Below, piece after piece: positions 1 through 7,900 of a stretch of DNA of 54,299 nucleotides. This DNA comes from Chloroflexota bacterium. GTDB lineage: Bacteria > Chloroflexota > Anaerolineae > Aggregatilineales > Phototrophicaceae. The DNA is taken from the NCBI GenBank assembly GCA_011523545.1, contig WTGN01000003.1, forward strand, positions 1-54,299, written 5' to 3'. The notes below the pieces were generated by a model. It searched no databases. It worked only from the letters and a program-made list of their open reading frames with translations, and was not told where the DNA came from. Made by a program: the position numbers and the translations under genes. Position 1 is the first letter of the stretch; every line of letters begins with the position of its first letter.

Positions 1-34
1 GAAGGGGCCGGGGGATGGGGGGCAGTATTTCAGT

Positions 35-60
35 GGGCGAGCCACCGGCTCGCCCCTACA
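35..60. repeat. Covarying hairpin repeat, copy 1
   Basis: Perfect 9-bp arms GGGCGAGCC and GGCTCGCCC enclose a 3-base loop (acc) and are followed by the conserved tail CCTACA. This is one copy of a palindrome family seen throughout the window between genes, here just ahead of the first permease gene. Confidence 0.8.
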
Positions 61-96
61 CACAGTTGGTAATCCTGGAAAGATCGTAACGGTAAA

Positions 97-1008
97 ATGG
101 CATTCAAAATCGATAGCCGCGTTGGCGTGACGACGGCCTATCGCTGGCGTCAAATCTTATCGAACTATGTATTCCTGGCGCCGGTCGTCGCCCTGAACCT
201 GATCGTCATCGTCATCCCATCGCTGACCAGCATCTACATCTCCATGACGAAGTGGTCGGGCTTGAATCAGCCGGAATTCATCGGGCTGGCGAATTTTGAT
301 CGCCTGATCAACGACCCGATTTACTGGAAGTCGCTGAGTCATAATGTGATATGGACGATCTTCTTCCTGACGATTCCGGTCTTCATGGGTTTGATGGGCG
401 CTTTCCTGCTCTCCGGCATCAAGCGCTTTCAGATGGTCTATCGCGTCGCCTTCTTCATACCCTATGTCATCGCCAGCGTCGTCAACACGGAATTGTGGCG
501 GACGCTGCTGCATCCGCGTCATGGCATCGGCGCCTGGCTGGCCAAGCAGGGCGTTGAGGGCTTCGACATTCGCGTCTTCGGCAGCAAACATACCGCCCTT
601 TATGGCGTCGCCTTCGTCGATTCCTGGCATTTTTGGGGCTTTCTGGTGATCGTCTACCTGGCGGCCATGTACCAGGTGCAGCCCGATTTGTATGAGGTAG
701 CCATCCTGGAAGGCGCCAGCCGTTTTCAGCGCTTCCGCCACGTGACCGTGCCCGGCATCAGACCGACGCTCGTCTTCACTCTGCTGATGATCATGATTTG
801 GTCGGTGCCGGCTTTTGATTATATCTACCTGCTGACCGATGGCGGACCCGCCCACGCTTCCGAAGTGCTGGGCACCTATTTGTACAATATGTCATTCTTC
901 CGCTTTGAGGTCGGTTATGCTGCGTCGATCGGCGTGACGATGGCGCTGATCACAGCTTGCATTGTAGCGATATTCGTCATTCTGCGGCGGCGGGGTTGGG
1001 AGATATGA
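97..1008 (+). CDS. Carbohydrate ABC transporter permease (MalF/UgpA-like)
   Basis: This is an inner-membrane subunit of a CUT1-type sugar importer, 303 residues, the usual length for the family. Several hydrophobic membrane segments are visible (for example residues 25-45, 85-105, 115-130 and 180-192). The cytoplasmic EAA loop that docks the ATPase is at about 200-221 (E200, A202, G207). The stop overlaps the start of the second permease in an ATGA arrangement, so the two are probably translated in a coupled way. No binding protein or ATPase lies beside the pair; the binding-protein gene is probably left of the window. The substrate cannot be told from sequence. There is only a weak ribosome-binding site ahead of ATG 97. 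Confidence 0.93.
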   Translation: MAFKIDSRVGVTTAYRWRQILSNYVFLAPVVALNLIVIVIPSLTSIYISMTKWSGLNQPEFIGLANFDRLINDPIYWKSLSHNVIWTIFFLTIPVFMGLMGAFLLSGIKRFQMVYRVAFFIPYVIASVVNTELWRTLLHPRHGIGAWLAKQGVEGFDIRVFGSKHTALYGVAFVDSWHFWGFLVIVYLAAMYQVQPDLYEVAILEGASRFQRFRHVTVPGIRPTLVFTLLMIMIWSVPAFDYIYLLTDGGPAHASEVLGTYLYNMSFFRFEVGYAASIGVTMALITACIVAIFVILRRRGWEI

Positions 1009-1844
1009 ACCGCTTACGCTCAGGCCGCACGGAAACCACGGCTTTCAATCACGTCATCCTCTTCTTGCTGGCGGTCTTCGCCCTTGGTCCGGTGCTCGTT
1101 CTCTTTCTGAATTCGGTCAAGACCAGCGAGCAGATCGCGCAGAATCCTTTTTCGATCCCAGCCGAGCCACGCTGGGACAATTACACGGTGGCTTATGAGC
1201 GCGGCAATTACGCCAACACGGTCAAGAACAGCGCCATCCTCACGGGGGGCACGGTCATCGGTGTGCTGCTCGTCGGCGGCATGGGCGGTTATGCGCTGGC
1301 GCATTTGGAAATCAGAGGGGCCAACGCGATCGCCTTTTACTTCCTGGTGGGCACGGCGATTCCGATCCAGCTATATGTCGTGCCACTGTTCTTTATATGG
1401 AAAACCTTCGGCCTGTTGAATACGCATCTCGGCCTCATCATCATCTATTGCGCGACCTCATCGCCCTTCGCCACCTACCTCATCCGTTCTTATATGGTGG
1501 CGCTGCCGAAAGAGTTTATCGAAGCCGCCAAAATCGATGGCGCCAGTAAATTCCAGGTGATGACGCAGGTGATTTTGCCGTTGTCTTGGCCCGGCTTTCT
1601 CACGACCGGGTTGATCGTCGGCTTGGGTGTCTGGAACGAGTTTTTGATCGCTGTCACCTTCATGCATCAGCCGGATCTAAAACCGGTGGCGACCAGCCTG
1701 CGCGCCTTCCAGGAACGCTTCACGCGCGATTGGGGCTTGACCAACGCCGCCTCGGTTATCATGCTGCTTCCCGTGCTGATCATGTTCCTGCTGATGCAGC
1801 GCCGCTTCATCGAAGGCTTGACCCAGGGCGGCATGAAAATGTAG
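1005..1844 (+). CDS. Carbohydrate ABC transporter permease (MalG/UgpE-like)
   Basis: Partner permease of the preceding gene, 279 residues. I chose ATG 1005 because it overlaps the upstream TGA (ATGA), gives an N-terminus beginning MNRLRSGR and matches the family length; an in-frame start at 957 would lie deep inside the previous gene. Membrane helices alternate with polar loops, and the EAA motif (EFIEAAKIDGASKF) is in the second half, followed by a last helix and the short basic tail typical of MalG. Together the two proteins would form the heterodimeric channel. The neighbouring dioxygenase follows after 25 bases, so it is probably cotranscribed. Confidence 0.93.
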   Translation: MNRLRSGRTETTAFNHVILFLLAVFALGPVLVLFLNSVKTSEQIAQNPFSIPAEPRWDNYTVAYERGNYANTVKNSAILTGGTVIGVLLVGGMGGYALAHLEIRGANAIAFYFLVGTAIPIQLYVVPLFFIWKTFGLLNTHLGLIIIYCATSSPFATYLIRSYMVALPKEFIEAAKIDGASKFQVMTQVILPLSWPGFLTTGLIVGLGVWNEFLIAVTFMHQPDLKPVATSLRAFQERFTRDWGLTNAASVIMLLPVLIMFLLMQRRFIEGLTQGGMKM

Positions 1845-1869
1845 CACTCGCACGATTTAGGAGGTTATT

Positions 1870-2727
1870 GTGGAAAAGACAGTTGCACCGGACAAGCTCG
1901 CCAGGCAGTTGCGGGAAGATGGTTTCTGCGTTATTGCCAACATGGCCGACGAGAACCTGCTCAATAAAACGCGCGCCTGTGTTGAGAAGGCGTTGGCTGA
2001 ATATGACCAGGAACATCGAGAAAACACCAAGGCGCCCGGAAGCCTCATCGACTCCAACTTCTATCCCGAATTGGCCGACCTGATTGGCAATCCGCGCGCG
2101 CTCGCGGCGCTTGGTCAAATGGGACTGGAAGACATCAAGTTCTGGAAGGCGGTCATCATCAGCAAGCCGCCGGGCGGCCCGCGGCTTTACTGGCATCAGG
2201 ACTGCATTATGTGGCAAGACGCGCGCGCCTACAGCGACCGGGCGCCAATGGTATTCCTCATGTATTACCTTGAAGATACGCGGCGGGAGAATGGCTGCTT
2301 GCGCCTTCTGCCCGGGAGCCACAAGCATCGGCATGCGCTGCACAATATGGGCGAGGCGCATACCAAAGATATCAACCGCATGGACAACCCGGATGATCCG
2401 CGCTTTCTGGATTATCCAAACGAAGTGGATGTGCCGGTCAAGGCGGGCGATCTAGTCGTTGGCGATGCGCGCATGTTCCACGCCACGCAGGAAAACGCGT
2501 CGGACGAGCAGCGCACGGTCATCACGATCTGGTTCCATCCCTTCTACTCTGACTTGCAGGAAGACACGCAGAGTTGGATTCACGAAGCCTTCCACCGACA
2601 GCACGAGACCTGGCCCGCCGATGCCCTGGAGAAGATCTCGACGCTCATCCCCGATTATCAGGGCGCTGCCCCGCCGATGGAGCTGACGCGGACGCCGGAC
2701 GAACGATTGCGCTCGCTTGGGAATTGA
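1870..2727 (+). CDS. Phytanoyl-CoA dioxygenase (PhyH) family protein
   Basis: Fe(II)/2-oxoglutarate-dependent oxygenase fold, 285 residues, cytoplasmic. The metal-binding triad can be read as H109 and D111 (motif WHQD) and H204 (motif MFHAT), with a downstream Arg (R217 region) suited to binding 2-oxoglutarate. Start is GTG 1870, supported by GGAGG at 1860-1864. It follows the sugar permeases closely. Bacterial PhyH proteins hydroxylate a wide range of small molecules, so the substrate is unknown; the context suggests a carbohydrate-derived or osmolyte-like compound (inference). A second, only distantly similar member is at 24704-25483. Confidence 0.9.
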   Translation: MEKTVAPDKLARQLREDGFCVIANMADENLLNKTRACVEKALAEYDQEHRENTKAPGSLIDSNFYPELADLIGNPRALAALGQMGLEDIKFWKAVIISKPPGGPRLYWHQDCIMWQDARAYSDRAPMVFLMYYLEDTRRENGCLRLLPGSHKHRHALHNMGEAHTKDINRMDNPDDPRFLDYPNEVDVPVKAGDLVVGDARMFHATQENASDEQRTVITIWFHPFYSDLQEDTQSWIHEAFHRQHETWPADALEKISTLIPDYQGAAPPMELTRTPDERLRSLGN

Positions 2728-3091
2728 CGCCCTTAGGCTCTGTTAACTGGCCGCGATGTCGGCGTCCTGCGATTGCCCTAGTCCCGCCGTTATCCCGGTT
2801 ACCCCTTCGGCCATGCCTGGAATCCAGATGGCGAATTGGCGCGGCAGCGGGACAATTTTGCGGATTTAGCGAGACCGCGCTATCATTCTCTCGGTACTTT
2901 TGCGGTCATACTTATTCATTTGTAGCGACGCCTAATACATGTTATGTTTACGGCTGACGCAAGTCCGCCCGAGTTGGCGTCGTTAGGGCGCGTTTTACTG
3001 ATATGTTTGCCCGTAACATAAAGGAGGTGACGACTGAATAATTCTCATCGGAAATACCTCACTGGTGAATAGGCTTGTTATAGGAGGAAAC
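2728..3091 (+). promoter_or_regulatory. Gene-free leader ahead of sugar operon, possible structured 5' element
   Basis: No gene is visible in these 364 bases. A long-range inverted repeat pairs TTATGTTTACGG (2942-2953) with CCGTAACATAA (3011-3021), 11 pairs with one bulged T. It encloses a small hairpin GACGC/GCGTC (2956-2960 with 2977-2981). The 3' arm runs straight into a perfect Shine-Dalgarno AAGGAGGTGA (3021-3030), which has no normal start codon after it; an in-frame TGA sits at 3035. The true start is served by a second site, TAGGAGGAAAC, before ATG 3092. A possible extended -10 (TGTTATGTT) ends at 2948. The arms could instead be two operator half-sites. Confidence 0.3.
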
Positions 3092-4522
3092 ATGAGTGCA
3101 GATAAGAAAATGAGTCGCCGTGATCTGCTGAAGCTGGCGGGGGCTGGCAGCGCCGGCCTAGTCATGAGTGGCTTGCCGGTCAAGGTGATCGCGCAGGATA
3201 TGGTGACGATCAAGGTACAGACGGCCGGTCTAGGTGACAACTCGCTGCAGCCGGTCGCCGATATTCAAATGGCGCGCAACCCCAACGTCAATGTCGAGTG
3301 GGTCGTGCTGACCGGTATCGACCACGAAGAGGTCGCCGCCAAGATTCTCGCCCTGGTCGCCGCCGGCGAGTCGATTGATGTTGGCTATGCCGCGACCGAG
3401 GCTTGCCAGCTCTTCGCCGGGCAAGGCTTGGCCGCCCCGCTGGATGATCGTATCACCGGCGATGCCGATCAGGACTTCTGGACCGACTTCTTCTCCGATG
3501 TCCACCCCTCGCTGGTAGAGGCGATGATGTACGAAGGCAGCTTGTATGAGCCGCCGCGTGACTTCAACGCCGCCAATATGTACTTCAACACCAACGTTTT
3601 GGCTGAGAACGGTTTCGATGTGCCGGGTCCCGACTGGACCAAAGATGATTTCGTCGAGATCGCCCGCGGCACCACCAAGAAGGATGACGCCGGCAATACC
3701 GAAGTATTCGGTTATGGCTGGACGAACCGCCTCTGGGGCAGCTGGATGCCATGGATCTTCGTGGCCGGCGGCAACCTCTACACCGAGGAGCGCGCGCCCG
3801 GTGGCGAATGGATCTGGGACGGCTATTACGAGGGCGATGCCGCTGCCGACGGCCGTGGCGGTGGTCTGCGCTGGCAAACGCCAATCGCGAATTCGCCTGA
3901 AGTTGTTGAGGCGCTGCAACTGGTGGTCGACCTCTGGAAAGAAGGCGTCACGCCCGATATCGGCATGGGCACCGGGCAAACGCTCACCGGCTTCTACGCC
4001 ACGGGCAAGCTGACCATGACGCCGGCTGGCGGTTTCTGGGCTGGCCGCTTGGCCAACGAAGGCATGGAAAAGGGCGACTTTGACGTCCAGCTCTGGCCCG
4101 CCTGGCGCAACCAGAAGCATCAGTTCGGCACCGGCGGCCACTGGCTCAGCAATACCTCCAACGCGCCCGACGAAGCTTGGGACTTCATGAAGATCGAGGT
4201 CAGCCACGAAGGCTTCCAGAGCAGCATTTTCTTCAACCCGGTGATCATCACCACGCCGGCGCGCCGCTCTTACAGCCAGAAGGATGCCTACGAGACGACG
4301 GGACCGGCCAACAGCGATGTCTTCTACGATACGCTGGACGAGCATCCGTCGACCGCGCCGATCCCGGCGCCGCCCTGGTCGAACCCGATGACCACCATCT
4401 TCACGACTTACACCGGCTTCGCGACCTCCGGCGAGATGGAACCGCAGCAAGCGCTTGATGAAATGCAAGCCGAGCTGGAATCGCTGACCAATCGTGAAGG
4501 TCGCAAGTACTACCAAGAATAA
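3092..4522 (+). CDS. Extracellular sugar-binding protein of ABC importer (Tat signal)
   Basis: Solute-binding protein family 1 (carbohydrate type), 476 residues. The N-terminus carries a twin-arginine export signal: S-R-R-D-L-L-K at residues 8-14, then a small hydrophobic stretch and an Ala-rich cleavage region near residue 35. That implies export of a folded protein, common for binding proteins of this group. ATG 3092 is chosen because of TAGGAGG seven bases upstream; the GTG at 3065 would add nine residues ahead of the signal. Two permeases follow after a strong hairpin, so this is the receptor of a complete CUT1 importer. The substrate is not deducible; the GH32-like gene downstream hints at a fructose-containing or related oligosaccharide. 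Confidence 0.93.
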   Translation: MSADKKMSRRDLLKLAGAGSAGLVMSGLPVKVIAQDMVTIKVQTAGLGDNSLQPVADIQMARNPNVNVEWVVLTGIDHEEVAAKILALVAAGESIDVGYAATEACQLFAGQGLAAPLDDRITGDADQDFWTDFFSDVHPSLVEAMMYEGSLYEPPRDFNAANMYFNTNVLAENGFDVPGPDWTKDDFVEIARGTTKKDDAGNTEVFGYGWTNRLWGSWMPWIFVAGGNLYTEERAPGGEWIWDGYYEGDAAADGRGGGLRWQTPIANSPEVVEALQLVVDLWKEGVTPDIGMGTGQTLTGFYATGKLTMTPAGGFWAGRLANEGMEKGDFDVQLWPAWRNQKHQFGTGGHWLSNTSNAPDEAWDFMKIEVSHEGFQSSIFFNPVIITTPARRSYSQKDAYETTGPANSDVFYDTLDEHPSTAPIPAPPWSNPMTTIFTTYTGFATSGEMEPQQALDEMQAELESLTNREGRKYYQE

Positions 4523-4538
4523 GCGGGTAACTGAGAAC

Positions 4539-4571
4539 CGTAGAGCCAGTACAAGTTGTATTGGCTCTACG
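4539..4571 (+). promoter_or_regulatory. Strong intercistronic hairpin after binding-protein gene
   Basis: A 33-base near-perfect inverted repeat: 15-bp arms from CGTAGAGCCA to TGGCTCTACG, with a single G.T wobble and a 3-base loop (AGT). It lies 17 bases after the binding-protein stop and 23 bases before the permease start. It is followed by CTTTCTT rather than a clean T run. This position matches hairpins known in malE-malF-type operons, where they protect the upstream mRNA or partly terminate so that the binding protein is made in excess. Confidence 0.75.
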
Positions 4572-4594
4572 CTTTCTTAGCTTGGGGAAGGCGT

Positions 4595-5545
4595 ATGACA
4601 GCGCGTAAGACGACCGCCGAGACGAGTGGCGGACCTTGGCATTGGTTAATGCAAGATACCATGGACGGGCTGCGGCGGCGGCGCGCTCTCTTGGGTTACC
4701 TGTTCCTATTGCCTACTTTGCTGGGCATTTTTGTCTTTACCGCTGGGCCAGTTTTCGTTTCTTTCGGCCTCAGTCTCTTTCAGTGGAATATCTTCAAGCC
4801 GCCCGACTTTGTCGGATTGGAGAACTTTGAGCGACTGCTGGAAGACAGGCGCGTCATCATCGGCTTGATCAACACACTCAAGTTTACGATACTGGCGGTG
4901 ACCAGCCAGGTGACTATTGGCTTGATCCTGGCGCTGGCTGTGCATCGCATCAATCGGATTTGGCTACGCTATTATTTTCGCACCGCGTTCTTTTTGCCCC
5001 TGCTAATGTCGGGCGCGTCCGTTGCCGTCTTCATGGGCTATATCTTTCATAAAGAATTCGGTCCGCTGAATTATTATCTGACGCTGCTGGGCATACCGCA
5101 GATACCCTGGCTGACCTCATCCGATTTGGTGATGATATCCATCGCGATCATCTCGGCTTGGCGCAACATGGGTTTCACCTTTTTGATCTTCCTCGGCGGG
5201 CTATCGAATCTGTCGCAGGAAGTCCTGGATGCGGCCGATGTCGATGGCGCTCAGGGCTTGCGCCGCTTGTGGTCGGTAACGATTCCGCTGCTGAGCCCAC
5301 AGATTCTCTTCGCCACCGTCACCGGCGTAATCGGCGCGTTGCAGGTCTTTGATGAGCCATATATTATGACGCGCGGAGGGCCGGGCAATGCCAGCCGGAC
5401 CTTGGTGATGGTGATGTACGAGCACGCCTTTAAGCACATCGAGTTCGGTTATGGTTCCGCGATCGCGATTGTAGTCTTTTTGATGATTCTGGTGATGGCG
5501 ATCGCGCAAATGTGGCTCTGGCGCAATCGCGTCTTCTATCAGTAG
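4595..5545 (+). CDS. Carbohydrate ABC transporter permease (MalF-like)
   Basis: First membrane subunit of the importer headed by the Tat-exported binding protein, 316 residues. ATG 4595 is used because TTGGGGAAG lies just upstream; an in-frame TTG at 4556 would sit inside the hairpin and is rejected. The first helix begins after a basic cytoplasmic stretch (residues 26-30, RRRR type). The EAA motif (EVLDAADVDGAQGLRR) lies in the last third of the protein. It is followed after 20 bases by its partner permease. Confidence 0.93.
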   Translation: MTARKTTAETSGGPWHWLMQDTMDGLRRRRALLGYLFLLPTLLGIFVFTAGPVFVSFGLSLFQWNIFKPPDFVGLENFERLLEDRRVIIGLINTLKFTILAVTSQVTIGLILALAVHRINRIWLRYYFRTAFFLPLLMSGASVAVFMGYIFHKEFGPLNYYLTLLGIPQIPWLTSSDLVMISIAIISAWRNMGFTFLIFLGGLSNLSQEVLDAADVDGAQGLRRLWSVTIPLLSPQILFATVTGVIGALQVFDEPYIMTRGGPGNASRTLVMVMYEHAFKHIEFGYGSAIAIVVFLMILVMAIAQMWLWRNRVFYQ

Positions 5546-5565
5546 GCGGGCCTGGGAGCAGATTG

Positions 5566-6450
5566 ATGTCGACCAATGTGACGCGAATGCCCGGGGATGT
5601 ATCGGCTGCTGAGCACCGTAAGCAGGTGATATCTCATCAGTTGGGTCGCTGGATACCGCTGATGATTCTCGCCATCATGAGTGGGGTCGTGCTGGCGCCG
5701 ATTATGTGGACGATTTCGACATCCTTGCGTACCGGCGTTGATTCCTTTACCATTCCGCCAAAGTGGTTGCCGACCGATTTCGCCTGGGAGAACTACGCCA
5801 AGGTGTTCGAAACTGTGCCCTTCGCGCGGCAGATTCTCAACAGCACGATCATCACTTGGGGCACGGTGCTGGGCCAGCTGATCACCGCGGCATTGGCGGG
5901 ATACGCCTTCGCCCGTCTGGAATTCAAGGGGCGCGACTTGCTGTTCTGGGTCGTTTTGGCGACGATGATGATACCAATTCAGGCGACAGTCATACCTGTT
6001 TTCATTCTCGTTCGCAGCTTAGGCCTGTTTGACACGGTCTGGTCTTTGATTCTGCCAGCGACGCCGACCGCATTTGGCGCCTTCCTGCTGCGGCAGTATT
6101 ACTTGACAATACCGATTGAACTGGAAGAGTCAGCGCTGATTGACGGCGCCAATCAGCTGCAGCTTTTCTACCGCGTTTATCTGCCGCTGGTCAAGCCAGG
6201 GCTGGCGGTGCTGGCAATTCTGAGCTTCAATTTCCATTGGAACGAATTCTTCCGTCCGCTGATTTTCTTGCAGCACGAGAATTATCCAATCACTATCGGC
6301 ATTTTTCAGTTGCAGGGTTATATGATGACCGGCAGCATTTCCGTCGTTTTGGCGGGCGTTGTTGTGTCCTTGATACCGGTTATCATCATCTTTCTTTTCG
6401 GCCAGCGTTATCTGATTGAAGGCATCATGCGCGGCGCCATCAAAGGATAG
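5566..6450 (+). CDS. Carbohydrate ABC transporter permease (MalG-like)
   Basis: Second membrane subunit of the same importer, 294 residues. ATG 5566 follows GGGAG at about 5554-5558; the longer in-frame frame opening at 5512 overlaps the previous gene and lacks a ribosome-binding site. The EAA motif reads ELEESALIDGANQLQ. The C-terminal sequence (RYLIEGIMRGAIKG) is characteristic of MalG-type subunits. The ATPase is missing here, as in the other two CUT1 loci of this window. The GH32-like gene begins 33 bases later. Confidence 0.93.
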   Translation: MSTNVTRMPGDVSAAEHRKQVISHQLGRWIPLMILAIMSGVVLAPIMWTISTSLRTGVDSFTIPPKWLPTDFAWENYAKVFETVPFARQILNSTIITWGTVLGQLITAALAGYAFARLEFKGRDLLFWVVLATMMIPIQATVIPVFILVRSLGLFDTVWSLILPATPTAFGAFLLRQYYLTIPIELEESALIDGANQLQLFYRVYLPLVKPGLAVLAILSFNFHWNEFFRPLIFLQHENYPITIGIFQLQGYMMTGSISVVLAGVVVSLIPVIIIFLFGQRYLIEGIMRGAIKG

Positions 6451-6483
6451 ATACCCGGTGTTCTGTCCAGGTCTCCGGCGCGC

Positions 6484-7893
6484 ATGAGCGTCTTCTACAA
6501 GCCAACTGACGGATTCGTCGGCGATGTCATCCCCTTCTATTGGGACGGCCTCTACCACGCCTTCTATCTGAAAGCGCCATTGCCGCCCTTGCGCGACGGC
6601 GCCCATCACACGCCCTACGCCCATCTGGCTTCGCGCGATCTCGTCCATTGGGAGGAGCTGCCGCTCGCCATTGAGCCCGGCCCGCCCGGTTCGCCCGATT
6701 CGGTGAGCTGTTTCACCGGCGCTGTCATCGAGCGCGACGGCACATTCTACATGTTCTACACCGGCTTCACTGGCGAGGGCGAGCCGCAGACCGTCTGCCT
6801 GGCCACCAGCGCCGATCTCATCCATTGGCAAAAGGATCCGCGCAACCCGATCATCCGTGCCGATTCCCGCTGGTATGAAGCCATCGATTGGCGCGACCCC
6901 TTCCCCTTCTGGAATGAGGAGGCGGGCGAATACTGGATGCTGTTGGCGGCGCGCGAGAAGAGCGGACCGGATAACCGGCGCGGCTGCATCGCCCTGATGA
7001 CATCGCCCGACTTGCATAATTGGGAGGTTAAGCCGCCGTTCTGGTCGCCCCGGCTCTATTACACGCACGAATGCCCGGATCTCTTTCGCTGGGATGATTA
7101 TTGGGTGCTGGTCTATTCGACCTTCAGCGAGCGCCACATCACGCATTATCGCCTCAGCAAATCGTTGGCCGGTCCCTGGCTGGCGCCGGAAAACGACAGC
7201 TTTGACGGCCGCGCCTTCTACGCCGCCAAGACAGCGGGGGATGGCGGGCGGCGCTACGTCTTCGGCTGGAACCCCACGCGTGAAGGCGAACAGGATGAAG
7301 GCGCCTGGCAATGGGCGGGGCATATGGTGGTGCATGAACTGCGCGAATTGACCACGGACGGTTTCACGCTCAGCCCGCCATCAGCGCAAAATCATTTGTT
7401 CTCGCAGGCCTGCGCGCTGCGTTTCCGCTCCGAGATTGGCGAATGGCGCCTGGGCCCGGCGGTCTACACAGCCGAAGCGGTTGATGGCTTCGCCGCTTGC
7501 ACGTTGGGCGAGATGCCTGAGGCGGCGCTGATTGAAGCGCGCATTACCGCCCAGCCTGGAACGCGCGGCTGTGGCTTGCTGCTGCGTTGTGACACGGCCT
7601 TGGAGCGCTATTATCAGATTCGCTGGGAGCCGGGGCGCGGGCGTATCGTGATCGACCGCTGGCCGCGGCCGGGCGATGAACCCTTCATGTTGGAGCGGGC
7701 GCTTACCCCCGCCAACGCCGACCAACTGCGGCTTAAGATATTCGTCGAGGGGACGCTGCTGGTCATCTATATCAATGACGCTGTCGCCTTGAATGGCCGT
7801 ATGTACAATCATACCGGCGGCCAATTGGGGCTCTTCGTCTCGGAAGGCGGCGCCGCTTTCGACGATGTGACATTGCATACACTCCCGGCTTGA
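6484..7893 (+). CDS. GH32-family glycosidase-like protein (atypical N-terminal motif)
   Basis: Five-bladed beta-propeller glycosidase related to family GH32 (beta-fructosidases), 469 residues, with no export signal and so probably cytoplasmic. The conserved catalytic landmarks R-D-P (137-139) and E-C-P (196-198, E196 as probable acid/base) are present. The usual W-x-N-D-P-N-G nucleophile motif is replaced by G-D-V-I-P-F-Y, in which D14 is the likely nucleophile. The C-terminal third is a beta-rich module with a V-T-L-H-T ending, resembling the accessory sandwich of GH32 proteins. It lies between the importer and the chaperonin-like gene, and would hydrolyse imported oligosaccharides. The exact sugar specificity is unknown. 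Confidence 0.82.
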   Translation: MSVFYKPTDGFVGDVIPFYWDGLYHAFYLKAPLPPLRDGAHHTPYAHLASRDLVHWEELPLAIEPGPPGSPDSVSCFTGAVIERDGTFYMFYTGFTGEGEPQTVCLATSADLIHWQKDPRNPIIRADSRWYEAIDWRDPFPFWNEEAGEYWMLLAAREKSGPDNRRGCIALMTSPDLHNWEVKPPFWSPRLYYTHECPDLFRWDDYWVLVYSTFSERHITHYRLSKSLAGPWLAPENDSFDGRAFYAAKTAGDGGRRYVFGWNPTREGEQDEGAWQWAGHMVVHELRELTTDGFTLSPPSAQNHLFSQACALRFRSEIGEWRLGPAVYTAEAVDGFAACTLGEMPEAALIEARITAQPGTRGCGLLLRCDTALERYYQIRWEPGRGRIVIDRWPRPGDEPFMLERALTPANADQLRLKIFVEGTLLVIYINDAVALNGRMYNHTGGQLGLFVSEGGAAFDDVTLHTLPA

Positions 7894-7900
7894 TAAGGAT

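Noticed and set aside
2728..3091. Small protein gene in the 364-base gap.
   Set aside because: Frames here are short, lack ribosome-binding sites and recognisable composition; the one strong Shine-Dalgarno is followed at once by a stop in the binding-protein frame.
3230..4516. 428-codon open frame on the minus strand under the binding-protein gene.
   Set aside because: High-GC shadow of a clear family-1 binding protein; its translation has no recognisable motif and mirrors the real gene's codon pattern.
4556..4594. Upstream TTG start for the MalF-like permease.
   Set aside because: It would begin inside the 15-bp hairpin and has no ribosome-binding site; ATG 4595 does.
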